A stretch of DNA of 64,000 nt from Planctomycetota bacterium (GTDB lineage Bacteria > Planctomycetota > UBA1135 > UBA2386). Made by a program: the position numbers and the translations under genes. Shown here one piece after another: positions 47,391 through 57,400 of the stretch (the first letter of the stretch is position 1; each line of letters opens with the position of its first letter). The notes below the pieces were generated by a model. That model made no database searches. It was not told where the DNA came from and was given only the letters and a program-made list of their open reading frames with translations. The stretch spans positions 62,298 to 126,297 of the forward strand of contig JACRLW010000053.1 of assembly GCA_016235155.1 (NCBI GenBank), written 5' to 3'.

Positions 47391-48819
47391 ACCGCCGCGG
47401 CACGAGGTCGATCGCCCCGTCGAGCGCGGGCGCGAACGGCTCGAACTCCAGCGTGCGCAGCCAGCGCGTCTCGTCCGGCTTGCTCAGGTCGCCGAGCGGC
47501 AGATCGCCGATCCGGACCGTGACGCGCACCGACTCGCTCGCACGGATCGCGGCGAACGCATCGCCGTCGATCGTCCAGGGTGCGCCCGTGCGCGCGTCGA
47601 CTGCGCCGCCGTGGACGATCGCGCGCGCGACTTCGCGCCAGTCGCCGGACTCGCCGCGGACGTCGACGCGGTACTCCGCCATCTCCCAGTTCGCGTCGCG
47701 CGGTTCCTCCATCCAGACCGAGAGCTGCCATTGCGCGCCGTCGCCCGCTCCGCGCGGCCGCAGCTTCGTGCGGAAGCGGCCCTGCTCGATGCGCGAGCGC
47801 GTCTCGAACGGACTGAGCGCCGGGTTGCGGATCCGCGCGCCCGCGATCACGAGGCCCTGAGCCGCATAGAGCGCGTGGTAGTCCCAGCCGACGACGAAGT
47901 AGCCGCGATCGCCCCACTCCGCGCCCCACGAGTTCTTCGCGAGGAAGCCGCGCTCGTCGTAGCCGCAGAGGATCACCGCGTGACCGCCGTACTCGTCGTC
48001 GGCCCCGAGCTTGCTCGTCACGAGCTCACCGCTCCGCACCGCGTCGACGAACGACTCGCCGCGTTGCGCGCAGTCGACCAACGCGTCGGCGTAGCTCTTC
48101 GCCTCCTCGCCGGCGCGCGCGAAGCGGAACATCATCCCGGGGTGGACGATCACCCGTTTGCCGTCGCCCGCGTGGTTGCCGTGTTCTCCGATCTTCGACC
48201 AGGTCGGTCCGTAGACCGCGTAGCCGACGGGGATCGCGACGTTGCCCGCGGCGAGCAGCGCCTTCAGGTGTTCGGCGTCGCGCACCGTCGCCGCGTCGAG
48301 CACCGTGCAGTCGCTCGCCGCGAAGCCGTACTTGCCGAAGCCGTCGCGCAGCGTCTCGAGGTCAGCCGGCGCCACGTGCGCGAGCTCGAGGTAGCGCTTC
48401 AGTTCGTCGGGCACCGAGTCGCCTGCGCGCTTCGGGTCGGGGTCGTAGGGGAGGAACGACTCGCAGCAGGTCCCGATCAGCTCGAAGAGCGGCGCGTAGA
48501 CGTCGAAGAGATCGCCCTCCCCGATCTTCGCCTCGACGCCGAGCGTCCTCGACCACTGCACCACCTCCTTCTGGTGCAGCTTCACCGTCGCGTAGAGCAG
48601 TTGCTCGCTGAGGTCCCCCGGGATGCCGGGGAAGGTCTCGAGCGCCCCGCAGATCGCGAACGCCGCGCAGGTCCCGCGATGCCCCTGGTTCTTCACCGGC
48701 GACTGCGCGTCTCGCCAGTCGATGGCAGGAGGTTCGCTCCGAGCAGCGGCCTCTTGACCGGACGCGGGACCGAGGAGCGTGAGAGCGGTGGTGAACGATG
48801 CAAGTGCGACGCGGGTCAT
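47389..48819 (-). CDS. Secreted papain-like (C1A) cysteine peptidase
   Basis: The product is 476 aa, starting at MTRVALASFTTALTLL with a signal peptide ending near ASGQE. The catalytic set is complete: Gln45 and Cys51 in SPVKNQGHRGTCAAF, His in YGGHAVILCGYD and Asn in AKNSWGAEWG. No long inhibitor prodomain precedes the enzyme. The C-terminal about 150 residues form an extra beta domain. C1A enzymes are mostly eukaryotic but occur in some exporting bacteria. The longer ORF runs into the MoxR promoter region and is a shadow. Confidence 0.88.
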   Translation of the reverse strand: MTRVALASFTTALTLLGPASGQEAAARSEPPAIDWRDAQSPVKNQGHRGTCAAFAICGALETFPGIPGDLSEQLLYATVKLHQKEVVQWSRTLGVEAKIGEGDLFDVYAPLFELIGTCCESFLPYDPDPKRAGDSVPDELKRYLELAHVAPADLETLRDGFGKYGFAASDCTVLDAATVRDAEHLKALLAAGNVAIPVGYAVYGPTWSKIGEHGNHAGDGKRVIVHPGMMFRFARAGEEAKSYADALVDCAQRGESFVDAVRSGELVTSKLGADDEYGGHAVILCGYDERGFLAKNSWGAEWGDRGYFVVGWDYHALYAAQGLVIAGARIRNPALSPFETRSRIEQGRFRTKLRPRGAGDGAQWQLSVWMEEPRDANWEMAEYRVDVRGESGDWREVARAIVHGGAVDARTGAPWTIDGDAFAAIRASESVRVTVRIGDLPLGDLSKPDETRWLRTLEFEPFAPALDGAIDLVPRR

Positions 48820-48858
48820 GGAGTCATGATCACCGTGCCTGACTGCGCAATCGATGGG

Positions 48859-48864
48859 TAGACT
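48859..48864 (+). promoter_or_regulatory. Candidate -10 element (TAGACT) for the MoxR operon
   Basis: TAGACTCCC lies 75 nt before the MoxR ATG in the 120-nt gap between divergent genes and matches the TANNNT pattern. No -35 is clear. Confidence 0.28.
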
Positions 48865-48939
48865 CCCGCGCCCGGCCGCGTCCGCTCCCCGACGCGCGCC
48901 GAGCACCTTGGCGCGCCGACCGCGAACCCGCAGCTCCGC

Positions 48940-49947
48940 ATGTCCGATCCGAAGCCAAGCACAGGCTCGTCCCGTTTCCAGGAGACCGCCCACTTCCTCG
49001 AAGCCGTGCGCGAGCGCGTCGCGCGCGTGGTGGTGGGGCAGGACGTCGTCGTCGAGCGCATCCTGATCGCGCTGCTGACCTCGGGGCACTTGCTGCTGCA
49101 AGGGGTGCCCGGTCTGGCGAAGACGCTGCTTGTCGCGGCGATCAGCAAGACGATCCACCTCGCGTTCGCGCGCGTGCAGTTCACGATCGACCTGTTGCCG
49201 TCAGACATCCTCGGCTCGGAGATCCTCGACCAGCGGACCAGCGAGTTCCGGACGCACAAGGGTCCGGTCTTCACCAATCTCCTGCTCGCCGACGAGATCA
49301 ACCGCGCCGCGCCCAAGGTGCAAAGTGCCCTGCTCGAAGCGATGCAGGAGCGCAAGGTCACGATCGGCAACACGACCTACAAGCTGCCGGCGCCGTTTCT
49401 CGTCATCGCGACGCAGAACCCGGTCGAGCAGTCGGGCACCTTCGAACTGCCCGAGGCGCAGCTCGACCGCTTCATGCTGCTCCACCGGCTCGAGTATCTG
49501 AAGCCGGAGGAGGAGAAGGAGGTGCTGCGGCGCAACGCGGCGCTCGGCATCAAGCGCGACGGCGGCGGCGCGGTGGCGCGCACCGAGTTCGACGTCATCG
49601 ACGACGAGCCGGTCGGCAACATCGAGGACCTCGCCCAGGCGATGGAACGCGTGCAGGACGTCTTCGTGAGCGAGACCTTCCTCGATCACGTCGTCGAGAT
49701 CGTGAACCGCACGCGGCGGCATCCCGCGCTCGATCTCGGCTGCAGCCCGCGCGCGGGGATCGCCTTGCTCAAGGCGTCGCGTGCGCGGGCATTGATCCAC
49801 GGCCGCAACCACGTCGTGCCCGAGGACCTCTACGCGTTGGCCGAAGACGTCATGCTGCACCGCATGCGGCCCACCTACGAAGCGCTCGCCGAAGGCCAGA
49901 CGACGGCGGGCGTGCTCGAAGAGATCCTCGGCGAGGTGCACGCGTAG
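48940..49947 (+). CDS. moxR: MoxR family AAA+ ATPase
   Basis: The product is 335 aa, starting at MSDPKPSTGSSRFQET. Walker A is GVPGLAKT (55-62), Walker B is LLADEINRA, followed by SALLEAMQER and a sensor region (VIATQNPVEQSGTFELPEAQLDRFML), all canonical for MoxR. MoxR proteins act as chaperones that load or activate VWA-domain partners. It is the first gene of the operon with the DUF58 and VWA genes. It ends with TAG, 9 nt before the DUF58 gene. Confidence 0.95.
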   Translation: MSDPKPSTGSSRFQETAHFLEAVRERVARVVVGQDVVVERILIALLTSGHLLLQGVPGLAKTLLVAAISKTIHLAFARVQFTIDLLPSDILGSEILDQRTSEFRTHKGPVFTNLLLADEINRAAPKVQSALLEAMQERKVTIGNTTYKLPAPFLVIATQNPVEQSGTFELPEAQLDRFMLLHRLEYLKPEEEKEVLRRNAALGIKRDGGGAVARTEFDVIDDEPVGNIEDLAQAMERVQDVFVSETFLDHVVEIVNRTRRHPALDLGCSPRAGIALLKASRARALIHGRNHVVPEDLYALAEDVMLHRMRPTYEALAEGQTTAGVLEEILGEVHA

Positions 49948-49956
49948 GCGCGCGCC

Positions 49957-50817
49957 ATGGAGGGACGGCTCGACGCTCTCGAACCGCTCGACGCCCGGCA
50001 GTTCGTCATCGCCGTGCGCCGTCTCGCCGATTCGTTGAACTACGGCACCGACCACTCGCGCTTCCTCGGCAGCGGGATCGAGTACGTCCAGTCGCGCGGC
50101 TACCAGTACGGCGATCCGGTGCGCTCGATCGATTGGCGCATCACCGCGCGCACCGGTCGCGTGCACGTGAAGGAGTACGACACACCCAAGACGATCCCGT
50201 GCTGGCTGCTGATCGACACGTCGGCGTCGATGACGATCGGATCGGCACCGCGCACCAAGTACGCGATCGCGCTGCAACTCGCCGGCGGGATCGCGCTCGC
50301 CTGCCTCGACCGCGTCAGTCCGGTCGGCGTGCTCGCGGTCGGCGGCCGCGAGTTCCGCGTCGACCCGACCTTGTCCAAGCCGCGCATCTTCCAGTGGCTG
50401 CTGCAACTGCGGCACTTCCGCTACGACGAGCCGACGACGCTCGGCCGTCGCATCCAGGAGCTCGTGCCGACGCTCAGGAACCGTGCACTCGTGATCGTGC
50501 TGAGCGATCTGCACGACGCCGACGCACTGCCGCGCATCGAACTGCTCGCGCAAGTCCACGACTGCGTGGTGCTCCAACTGCGCGACCCGGCGGAGGACGG
50601 CTTGCGCGGCGCGGGGCTCGTGCGCGCGCGTGAGCCCGAGACCGGCCGCCGCTTCGCGACGACCGGCCGCAAGAGCTGGACGGATCAGGCGACGGTGACC
50701 GCGCGCCTGCGCCGTGCCGGCGTCGATCACCTCGTCGTCCCGGTCGAGAAGCCCTTCCTGCACCGCGTGCGCGACTTCCTCGAATCACGCGGCGTGCTGT
50801 CGCGGGGGGCTCGATGA
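49957..50817 (+). CDS. DUF58 domain protein
   Basis: The product is 286 aa with no membrane segment. The DUF58 signature is clear: GSGIEYVQSRGYQYGDPVRS and IDWRITARTGRVHVKEYD. It folds like a VWA domain (CWLLIDTSASM has the DxSxS metal site, and the Thr/Asp motifs follow). These proteins are usually MoxR partners. The ATGA overlap couples it to the next gene. Confidence 0.93.
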   Translation: MEGRLDALEPLDARQFVIAVRRLADSLNYGTDHSRFLGSGIEYVQSRGYQYGDPVRSIDWRITARTGRVHVKEYDTPKTIPCWLLIDTSASMTIGSAPRTKYAIALQLAGGIALACLDRVSPVGVLAVGGREFRVDPTLSKPRIFQWLLQLRHFRYDEPTTLGRRIQELVPTLRNRALVIVLSDLHDADALPRIELLAQVHDCVVLQLRDPAEDGLRGAGLVRAREPETGRRFATTGRKSWTDQATVTARLRRAGVDHLVVPVEKPFLHRVRDFLESRGVLSRGAR

Positions 50818-51638
50818 GGCGTCTTGCGATCGCGCTGGGGATGGCGGCCTTGCTCGCCGCGCCGGTGAATGCCCAGAAGCGCGACGAACGCGAGGCCAAC
50901 GTCGGCATGCGTGCGCGCATCGAGCAGCTCGTGTTGCCCGGTCCCGAGCTGATCGCGAAGCCCGTCGACGATCCCAAGGCGCCGATCCTCTTGCGCGTCG
51001 TCGCGACTTGGCCCCACGGCGACGCCTTCCGCTACGACCTCGAGTACACCGGCTTCGTCGCCGGACGCCACGACCTGCGCGAGTGGTTCGTGCGCGCCGA
51101 CGGTTCACCCGCGGAAGGACTGCCGGAGATCCAGGTCAAGATCACTTCGGTGCTGACTCCGCTGTCGATCCGTCCGCACGAGCTCGAACCCGTCGAACCG
51201 CCCGCGGTCGGTGGCTACCGCAGCTTGCTCGTCGCGGCGGGCATCGCGTGGTTGATCGGGTTGGGCGCGCTCCTGTTCTTCCGTCGCCGTCGCGCCGCGG
51301 CGATCGCGGACGCGACCGTGCCGCCGCCGACGCTCGCCGACCGCCTGCGGCCGATGGTCGAGGCCGCTCTGCACGGCCGACTCGACGACGCGCGCCGCGC
51401 GGAGCTCGAGCGACTCCTGCTCGCGCACTGGCGCGAGCGGCTCGCGCTGCGCGAGATGCGCCCGGCCCAGGCGATCGCGACGCTGCGCGAGCATGACGAA
51501 GCCGGCGCCCTCCTGCGCCAGCTCGAGCAGTGGCTGCACGCGCCGCCGTCCGACGCCGCGCGCGCCGACGTCGACGTTCAACGCCTGCTCGCGCCGTACC
51601 GCGACGTCCACGATCCGCTCGACGGTGCCTCGCGTTGA
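50814..51638 (+). CDS. Bat-operon membrane protein, signal peptide plus one membrane segment
   Basis: The product is 274 aa with a signal peptide (MRRLAIALGMAALLAAPVNAQ), a periplasmic beta-type domain (about 25-125), a membrane segment (LLVAAGIAWLIGLGALLFF) and a cytoplasmic helical tail with LHGRLDDARRAELERLLLAH. This layout matches DUF4381-like members of MoxR/VWA operons. It lies between the DUF58 and VWA genes and overlaps both by 4 nt (ATGA and TTGA). Confidence 0.78.
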   Translation: MRRLAIALGMAALLAAPVNAQKRDEREANVGMRARIEQLVLPGPELIAKPVDDPKAPILLRVVATWPHGDAFRYDLEYTGFVAGRHDLREWFVRADGSPAEGLPEIQVKITSVLTPLSIRPHELEPVEPPAVGGYRSLLVAAGIAWLIGLGALLFFRRRRAAAIADATVPPPTLADRLRPMVEAALHGRLDDARRAELERLLLAHWRERLALREMRPAQAIATLREHDEAGALLRQLEQWLHAPPSDAARADVDVQRLLAPYRDVHDPLDGASR

Positions 51639-52552
51639 CCTTCGCGCAGCCGCTCTTCCTCGTGCTGCTGGTCCTGCCGGCACTCGTGCTCCTCGCGCTC
51701 TGGCAGCGCGAGCGACCGGCGATCGCAGTGCCCTTCGACCATGGCCGTGCCGGCACCGGGCGCTGGCTCGCGGTCCTGCTGCGCATCGGCGAGTCGTTGC
51801 CCGCGCTGCTGCTGTGCGTCGCGATCGTGATGCTCGCGAACCCGCAGCGTCTCAGCGTGCCGCGCACCAAGCGCGCGCTGACCAACATCCAGTTCTGCTT
51901 CGACGTGTCGGGCAGCATGACGGCGAAGTTCGGCGAGGGCAGCCGTCACGACGCCGCGATGAAGGCGATCGACCGATTCCTCGACCTGCGCAAGGGCGAC
52001 GCATTCGGCCTGACCTTCTTCAGCGACCAGGTCCTCAACTGGGTGCCGCTCACCAGCGATCCCTCGGCGTTCCGCTGCGCGCCCGCGCTGATGCGTCCCG
52101 AGTTCCGTCTGCCGGGTTTCGGGTCGGGCACGCAGATCGGCAAGGCGCTGCTCGCCTGCCGCGAGATGCTCGTCTCGCGCGAGGGCGGCGACCGCATGAT
52201 CGTCCTGGTCAGCGACGGCCAGAGTTCCGACCTCCACAGCGGCCGCGCGCAAGAGATCGCGAGCAGGTTCCGCAGCGAGGGCATCGCCGTGTGGGCCGTG
52301 CACATCGCCGAGCCGCCGATCCCCGACGACATCATCGACATCACGCGCGGCACCGGCGGCGACGCCTTCAACCCCGAGGACCAGGCTGGTCTCGACGCGG
52401 TGTTCGCGCAGATCGACAAGATGCAGGAGGCGAAGCTCGAGCAGATCTCGGGCGAGTTCCTCGACGACTTCGCGCCGTGGTGCATCGCCGGACTCGTGGT
52501 CCTCGGCCTCGGCGTGATCGTCCTCTTCACCGCGAGGCCGACGCCGTGGTGA
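51635..52552 (+). CDS. batA: BatA-like VWA domain membrane protein
   Basis: The product is 305 aa from a TTG in a TTGA overlap. It has two N-terminal membrane segments (about 4-24 and 50-68), then a VWA domain with an intact metal-ion adhesion motif (FDVSGSM, Asp90; then TGGDAF late), and a C-terminal membrane segment (WCIAGLVVLGLGVIVLF). The layout is that of BatA in Bacteroides aerotolerance operons. A role in envelope stress is inferred from the family. Confidence 0.85.
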   Translation: MTFAQPLFLVLLVLPALVLLALWQRERPAIAVPFDHGRAGTGRWLAVLLRIGESLPALLLCVAIVMLANPQRLSVPRTKRALTNIQFCFDVSGSMTAKFGEGSRHDAAMKAIDRFLDLRKGDAFGLTFFSDQVLNWVPLTSDPSAFRCAPALMRPEFRLPGFGSGTQIGKALLACREMLVSREGGDRMIVLVSDGQSSDLHSGRAQEIASRFRSEGIAVWAVHIAEPPIPDDIIDITRGTGGDAFNPEDQAGLDAVFAQIDKMQEAKLEQISGEFLDDFAPWCIAGLVVLGLGVIVLFTARPTPW

Positions 52553-53613
52553 CGACCGCCACCGGGCTCGCGGTCGCCGCCGCGTTCGTCCTCGTGCTCG
52601 CCGCCGAGTTGCTGCACGCGCGGCGCATCCGGAAGGTCGCGCGCCTCGCGTTCGGACCGCAGGGCCGTCCGGCGGCGTGGGTGCGCGGCCTGCCGGCGTT
52701 GCGCGCGCTCGGGGCAGCGCTCGCGGTCTTCGGCCTCGCGACCCTGCTCCAGATCGAACCGAAGGTGCACGCGAGCAAGGGCGAGCGCGAGCGCGACCCG
52801 CGGCACCTCGTCGTGCTGCTCGACGTCTCGCCGAGCATGCGCCTCGACGACGCCGGCCCGGCGCGCAAGCAGCGCCGCAACGAGCGCAGCAAGGAACTGC
52901 TCGAGTCGATGTTCCAACGCGTGTCGATCGGCGACTACGCCGTCACGATCGTCGCGTTCGCGAACGGCGCGAAGCCCGTGGTGATCGACACGCACGACGC
53001 GGGCGTGATCGACAACATCCTCGGCGACCTGCCGCTGTATCAGGCGTTCCAACCCGGGAAGACCCGGCTCTTCGACGGCCTCGTCGAAGTGGCGCGCATC
53101 GCGCATGACTGGCGACCGGAGAGCGCGATCCTCGTGGTGATGAGCGACGGCGACACCGTGCCCGCGACAGGCATGCCGAAGATGCCGCCGTCGATCGGTT
53201 CCACCCTCGTCGTCGGCGTCGGCGATCCCGTCGCGGGGCGCTTCATCGACGGCAAGCAATCGCGGCAGGACGTCGCGACCCTGTCCCAGGTCGCGGTGCG
53301 TCTCGGCGGTCGCTACCACGACGGCAACGAGCACCACGTGCCGACCGACACCGTGCGCGCGTTGACCGCGGGCGCCGTCGACGAGAAGCGCGAGAAGCTC
53401 ACGTTGCGGGAATACGCCCTGCTGGCCTTGGCGCTGGGGGCCGCGCTCCTGGTCGCGTTGCCGCTGCTCCTTCAGGCATTCGGGACGGCGTGGCGACCCG
53501 GCCTCAGCGCGCCGAACACGTCGCCCTTGCCGCGGGCAGACGAGGCACCAGACGAGGGACGAGACGAGGGGCGAGACGAGGGACTGCTGCCCGGCGCCGC
53601 CGAAGTTCGATAG
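52549..53613 (+). CDS. BatB-like VWA domain membrane protein
   Basis: The product is 354 aa from the GTG in the GTGA overlap (the GTG 3 nt earlier is an alternative). Two N-terminal membrane segments, a VWA domain with DVSPSM (Asp92) and a C-terminal membrane segment (YALLALALGAALLVALPLLL) match the BatB layout. The motif DxSxS is intact. The tail after the last segment has DEGRDEGRDEG, a 12-bp tandem DNA repeat. It ends with TAG. Confidence 0.85.
   Translation: MTTATGLAVAAAFVLVLAAELLHARRIRKVARLAFGPQGRPAAWVRGLPALRALGAALAVFGLATLLQIEPKVHASKGERERDPRHLVVLLDVSPSMRLDDAGPARKQRRNERSKELLESMFQRVSIGDYAVTIVAFANGAKPVVIDTHDAGVIDNILGDLPLYQAFQPGKTRLFDGLVEVARIAHDWRPESAILVVMSDGDTVPATGMPKMPPSIGSTLVVGVGDPVAGRFIDGKQSRQDVATLSQVAVRLGGRYHDGNEHHVPTDTVRALTAGAVDEKREKLTLREYALLALALGAALLVALPLLLQAFGTAWRPGLSAPNTSPLPRADEAPDEGRDEGRDEGLLPGAAEVR
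53551..53583 (+). repeat. 12-bp in-frame tandem repeat at the end of the BatB-like gene
   Basis: Nearly identical units GACGAGGGACGA and GACGAGGGGCGA followed by a partial third unit encode DEGRDEGRDEG in the cytoplasmic tail. Confidence 0.7.
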
Positions 53614-53616
53614 GAT
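53611..53616 (+). promoter_or_regulatory. Candidate -10 element (TAGGAT) overlapping the BatB-like stop codon
   Basis: TAGGATCCC begins at the stop codon and lies 63 nt before the next ATG. It may give the TPR-like gene a separate promoter inside the operon. Confidence 0.22.
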
Positions 53617-53679
53617 CCCGGCCCGTCACGCGCCGCGATCCACGCGGCCGGCACGACGACGCCCCCTCGGAGACACCCG

Positions 53680-54270
53680 ATGCGGAAAGCCCTCCTGGCA
53701 CTCTGGATCCTCCTCCCGGTCGGAGGCTGGGCCTACCACGAAGGTCCCGGTCAGGACCGACTGCGACTCGACGCCGTCGATGGACTCGTGGCGACGGCGC
53801 ATGCCGCGGCGATCGCCGGTGATCACGCGACGGCGGCGGGCAAGTACGACGAAGCGCTCGCGAAGCTGCCGTCGGGGAACGACCCGATCGCGCGCGCGAT
53901 GCGGCTCGAGCGCGCGAAGGCGTGGATGCAGTCGGAGAAGCTGCCGGACGCACGCGCGGATCTCGAGCGGCTCGTCGGCGAACTCGAGAAGGACGGCACC
54001 GACGCCACGATGCTCGCCGGTGCACGGCGCTCGCTCGCCAACGCGCGTTACTACTTCACCTGGTTGATGCGCCTCGAGGGTCTGCCGCGCGAGACCTGGG
54101 AACCCGAGATCGACGGTTCGCGCCAGCTCTACCGCTTGCTCGCGGAAGCGTCCGCCGGCGGCGACGACCAGAAGGCGCTGCGACGAAGCGAGCAGGATCT
54201 CGAAGCGGCGATCCTGCTCGAACGCCTCGCACTCTCCGACCTGCAGGGCCTGCCCCTGCCCAGTCAGTGA
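53680..54270 (+). CDS. TPR-like protein of the Bat operon
   Basis: The product is 196 aa with an N-terminal hydrophobic segment (ALLALWILLPVGGWAY) that may anchor or export it. Helical pairs follow in TPR style: HAAAIAGDHATAAGKYDEALAKL and AMRLERAKAWMQSEKLPDARADL. Proteins of this type (BatC/BatE) occur in Bat operons and bind the VWA proteins. It lies 66 nt after the BatB-like gene. Confidence 0.7.
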   Translation: MRKALLALWILLPVGGWAYHEGPGQDRLRLDAVDGLVATAHAAAIAGDHATAAGKYDEALAKLPSGNDPIARAMRLERAKAWMQSEKLPDARADLERLVGELEKDGTDATMLAGARRSLANARYYFTWLMRLEGLPRETWEPEIDGSRQLYRLLAEASAGGDDQKALRRSEQDLEAAILLERLALSDLQGLPLPSQ

Positions 54271-54406
54271 GAAGGTTGCGGAACCGGCCGCGGTCGCGGT
54301 CGAAAGCCCAACCAAGGCAAGCAGCCGAAGGATGCACGCGGCGCCGGACTCGGCGCGTTGCCCGACGGCGCAGGTTCGTGAACGCGAACCGCGTGTGATG
54401 CACGGC

Positions 54407-54432
54407 GAACGGGAGGCAATGGCCTCCCGTTC
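54407..54432 (+). terminator. Hairpin between the TPR-like gene and the 1271-aa gene
   Basis: The arms GAACGGGAGGC and GCCTCCCGTTC are perfect complements of 11 bp with a 4-nt loop. The downstream sequence TCGTCTCT has few Ts. It lies 137 nt past the upstream stop and 30 nt before the downstream ATG, so it could also be an attenuator. Confidence 0.65.
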
Positions 54433-54461
54433 TCGTCTCTGGATCTCGACTCGATCGCCCC

Positions 54462-57400
54462 ATGGTCGCCCGTTGCCCCTCGTGTCTCCTCGCACTCGCG
54501 TTCGCCTCGACGGTAGCCGCGCAGGTGCCGTCCACGCGGATCCGGCTCGTCGCTCCCGAGCCTGGGCCTGACGACGCCGCGTTGTCGCCGGCGCTCGTGC
54601 AAGCGCAGGATCCGAGCAAGCCCGCGCAGCCGGGCACCGCTCCGACGGTGCCGACTCCACCGAGCCCGCGATTCGCGAGCTTCAAGCAACAGGTCTTCGA
54701 TCGCCGGTCGTCGGCGACCTTGAAGGCCTGGGCTGCGACGGAACTCGAAGTGATCCCGCCGGAGCCGGCTCCGGCTGAGCAAGCAGCGCCAGCGGGGCAA
54801 CCAGCGCAACCGCCGCAGCCGGTCGATCCGAGCGCGCCGCCGCCTGCCCCCGACCCGGCGGCCGCGGCAGCCGCGGCGACCCAGGCCGCGGAGAAGCAGG
54901 CGCGCGAGCAGAAACGTCTCGTGCGCGAGATCGAGATCGTGCAACGCGACGTCACGCTCGGTCGCTGGGAGAAGGTCGGTGCGTGGATCGCGACGCTGCC
55001 CGAGCCCGAGCGGATGAACGCGTGGGAGCATCTCGTCCGGGTGCTGCCGAACACGCCGCCGGAGCAGAATCAGAACAACGGCGTGCCGTCGAACCTTCGC
55101 GAGCAGAACCGCTTCGCGTTCGACGACCTGCTCGCGGTGTGGGCGGCGGCGCCGAAACCGCCCGAACGCAAGCAGATCGAGCTGCTCGCCGGGATCGCGC
55201 GCAAGGCACTGGACGCCGGCCACGTCGTCGAGGAACTCGTGCGCATGCTGCGCGCGCGCACGCAGGTCCCGGCCGATCAGGGTGGACTGCCGCAACGCGG
55301 TGCGGCGTGGCTGTTGGCCGCGCTCGGTTTCGACTTCGAGCTCGACGGTTTCCTGCCGTCGCTCGACGCGGCGGTCGCCGCGAACGACCGTGACGCCCTC
55401 AACCTCATGGCGCGCCGCGAGCTCGCGGCGTGGAACCAGGAGAAGCAGCCCGCGCATCTCGAGTCGGCATGGCTCGTCACGCAGGCCGCGCTCGCGATCG
55501 GCGAGGTGAGCGAGGACGCCAAGGCGGAGGCGCTGCGTCGCGCCGTCGAACTCGCGCCGAAGGTGAAGGACGAGTTCGGCGGGGCGTGGCTCGCGGAGAG
55601 CTTCACCACGCGGCCCGAACGCGGCATGGAAGTCATCGCCACGATCGGCGGGCAGTCCGCGCGCGGTTTCGCCGAGCGGATGGGCGATCCCGAGTTCCGT
55701 CGTACGGGACTCGAACTCCAGAAGACGGCGGTCGACGCGCTGCTCGCCGCCGCTCCCGAACGCGCCGACGGTTGGCGCAGGAGCCTCGCGATCCTCGCGG
55801 AGAACTGGCTCGCCGAAGCGCAGCACGCCTACGAGTACTCCACGTCGAGTTCGCGAGGGCCGCTGATGCGCCGCGACTCGTTCGGCAACATCTACTGGGT
55901 CGACACCGGCGGTTATCAGCGCACGCCGGTGCAACCGATCGAGCCAGGCAAGCTCCTCGAGCTCGCACCCGGCGGACGCTGGCTCGAACTCCTCGACGAT
56001 GCACTCAAGCCCCGCTTCTCGACGGTCGTCGCCAAGCTCTGGCTGAAGGTCAACGAAGAGGAGAAGGCCTTCCCCTACATCGAGCAGTTCGCCGCGACCT
56101 TGCCGCGCAACGCGAAGGAACTCGCCGCGGAGTTCCTGCGGGTGTGGATCAAGAACCACAACCCGAACGCGGCACAGCAGAACACCGACGCCTACATGTT
56201 CATGTATGGCTTCGACCAACGCTCGGCGGGCATCCCGCTGACGCGTTCGCAGCAGGAGCGCAACCTGAAGGACCTCGCCAGGTGGGTGACGCGCCTGCGG
56301 GCGTTGCCCGGCGAGATCGTCGACTCGCGCCAGCTCGCGCAGGCCTTCACGGCGGCGCACAGCACGGCGGAGGTCTATCGCATCGAGTCGATCGAGTCGG
56401 TGTTCGGCAAGCTCGACGCACAGGAGCCCGCGATGCTGGCGAGCCTCGTGCAGGGCATGCGCGCCAACCTCGGCAACGTGTGGCGGAAGCCAAGCACGCA
56501 GGAGGACAAGAAGACCAATCGGCGGCAGAAGGACATCGAGCGCGAGGTGATGCGGGGCTACGCGGTCGCGCGCGAGGTCGTCGAGACGGCGCTGAAAGGG
56601 GGGAAGGACGGCGCGAAGGGCGGCGCGGAGGACTGGAGCCTGGTGCTCGCCCACGCCGCGGTGCTCCACGACGAGAACGGCTTCCGCCAGGAGGTCGAGA
56701 AGGACACCGGCTTCGCCGCGCGCCGCACCGAGGCGATGGAGCGTTTCGCGCGCGCCGCGGAGCTCTACGCGAACAAGGCGCCGTCGCTGGCACTCGACGA
56801 GGAGAGCACCGAACCGTTCGAGATCTGGTTCTACGCGGCGCTCGGCGCGAGCGACCTGCCCGCGGTGAGTCAGGACACGCAGCTCGACGAGCGGCAGCTG
56901 GTCAAGATCCAGCGTGCGATCGAGGGGCTCGGCGGCGATCGCAAGGAGCGGCACCTGTCCCGCTTCGCGAACCTGCTCTTCAACCGGATGAGCGCCGTCA
57001 ACCCCGCGGTGAAGTCGCGCTACCTCGAAGGCGGCTTCGCGATCGTCGGCGATCACCCTCAGGCCGGCGAAGCGCGCAAGGTCTGGTCGTACTACAAGGA
57101 CCTCGTCACCGAGATCCGGCTCGTCGCGGAGATCGACGGCGACGCGACCGTCGGCACGAAGCCCTTCGGAGTGCGCGTGAACCTCGTGCACACCAAAGAC
57201 ATCGAGCGCGAGGCGGGGGGCTTCGCGAAGTACCTGCAGAACCAGACCAACCAGTACTACGCCTACAACTACGGTCGCCCGCTGGAGAACTACCGCGACA
57301 AGTTCCAGGAGGCGGCGCAGAAGGCGCTGCAGGAGCAGTTCGAGGTGATGTCGGTGACGTTCAACGCCGCCGACGTGAACAGCAAGGCGACGGCGGAGTA

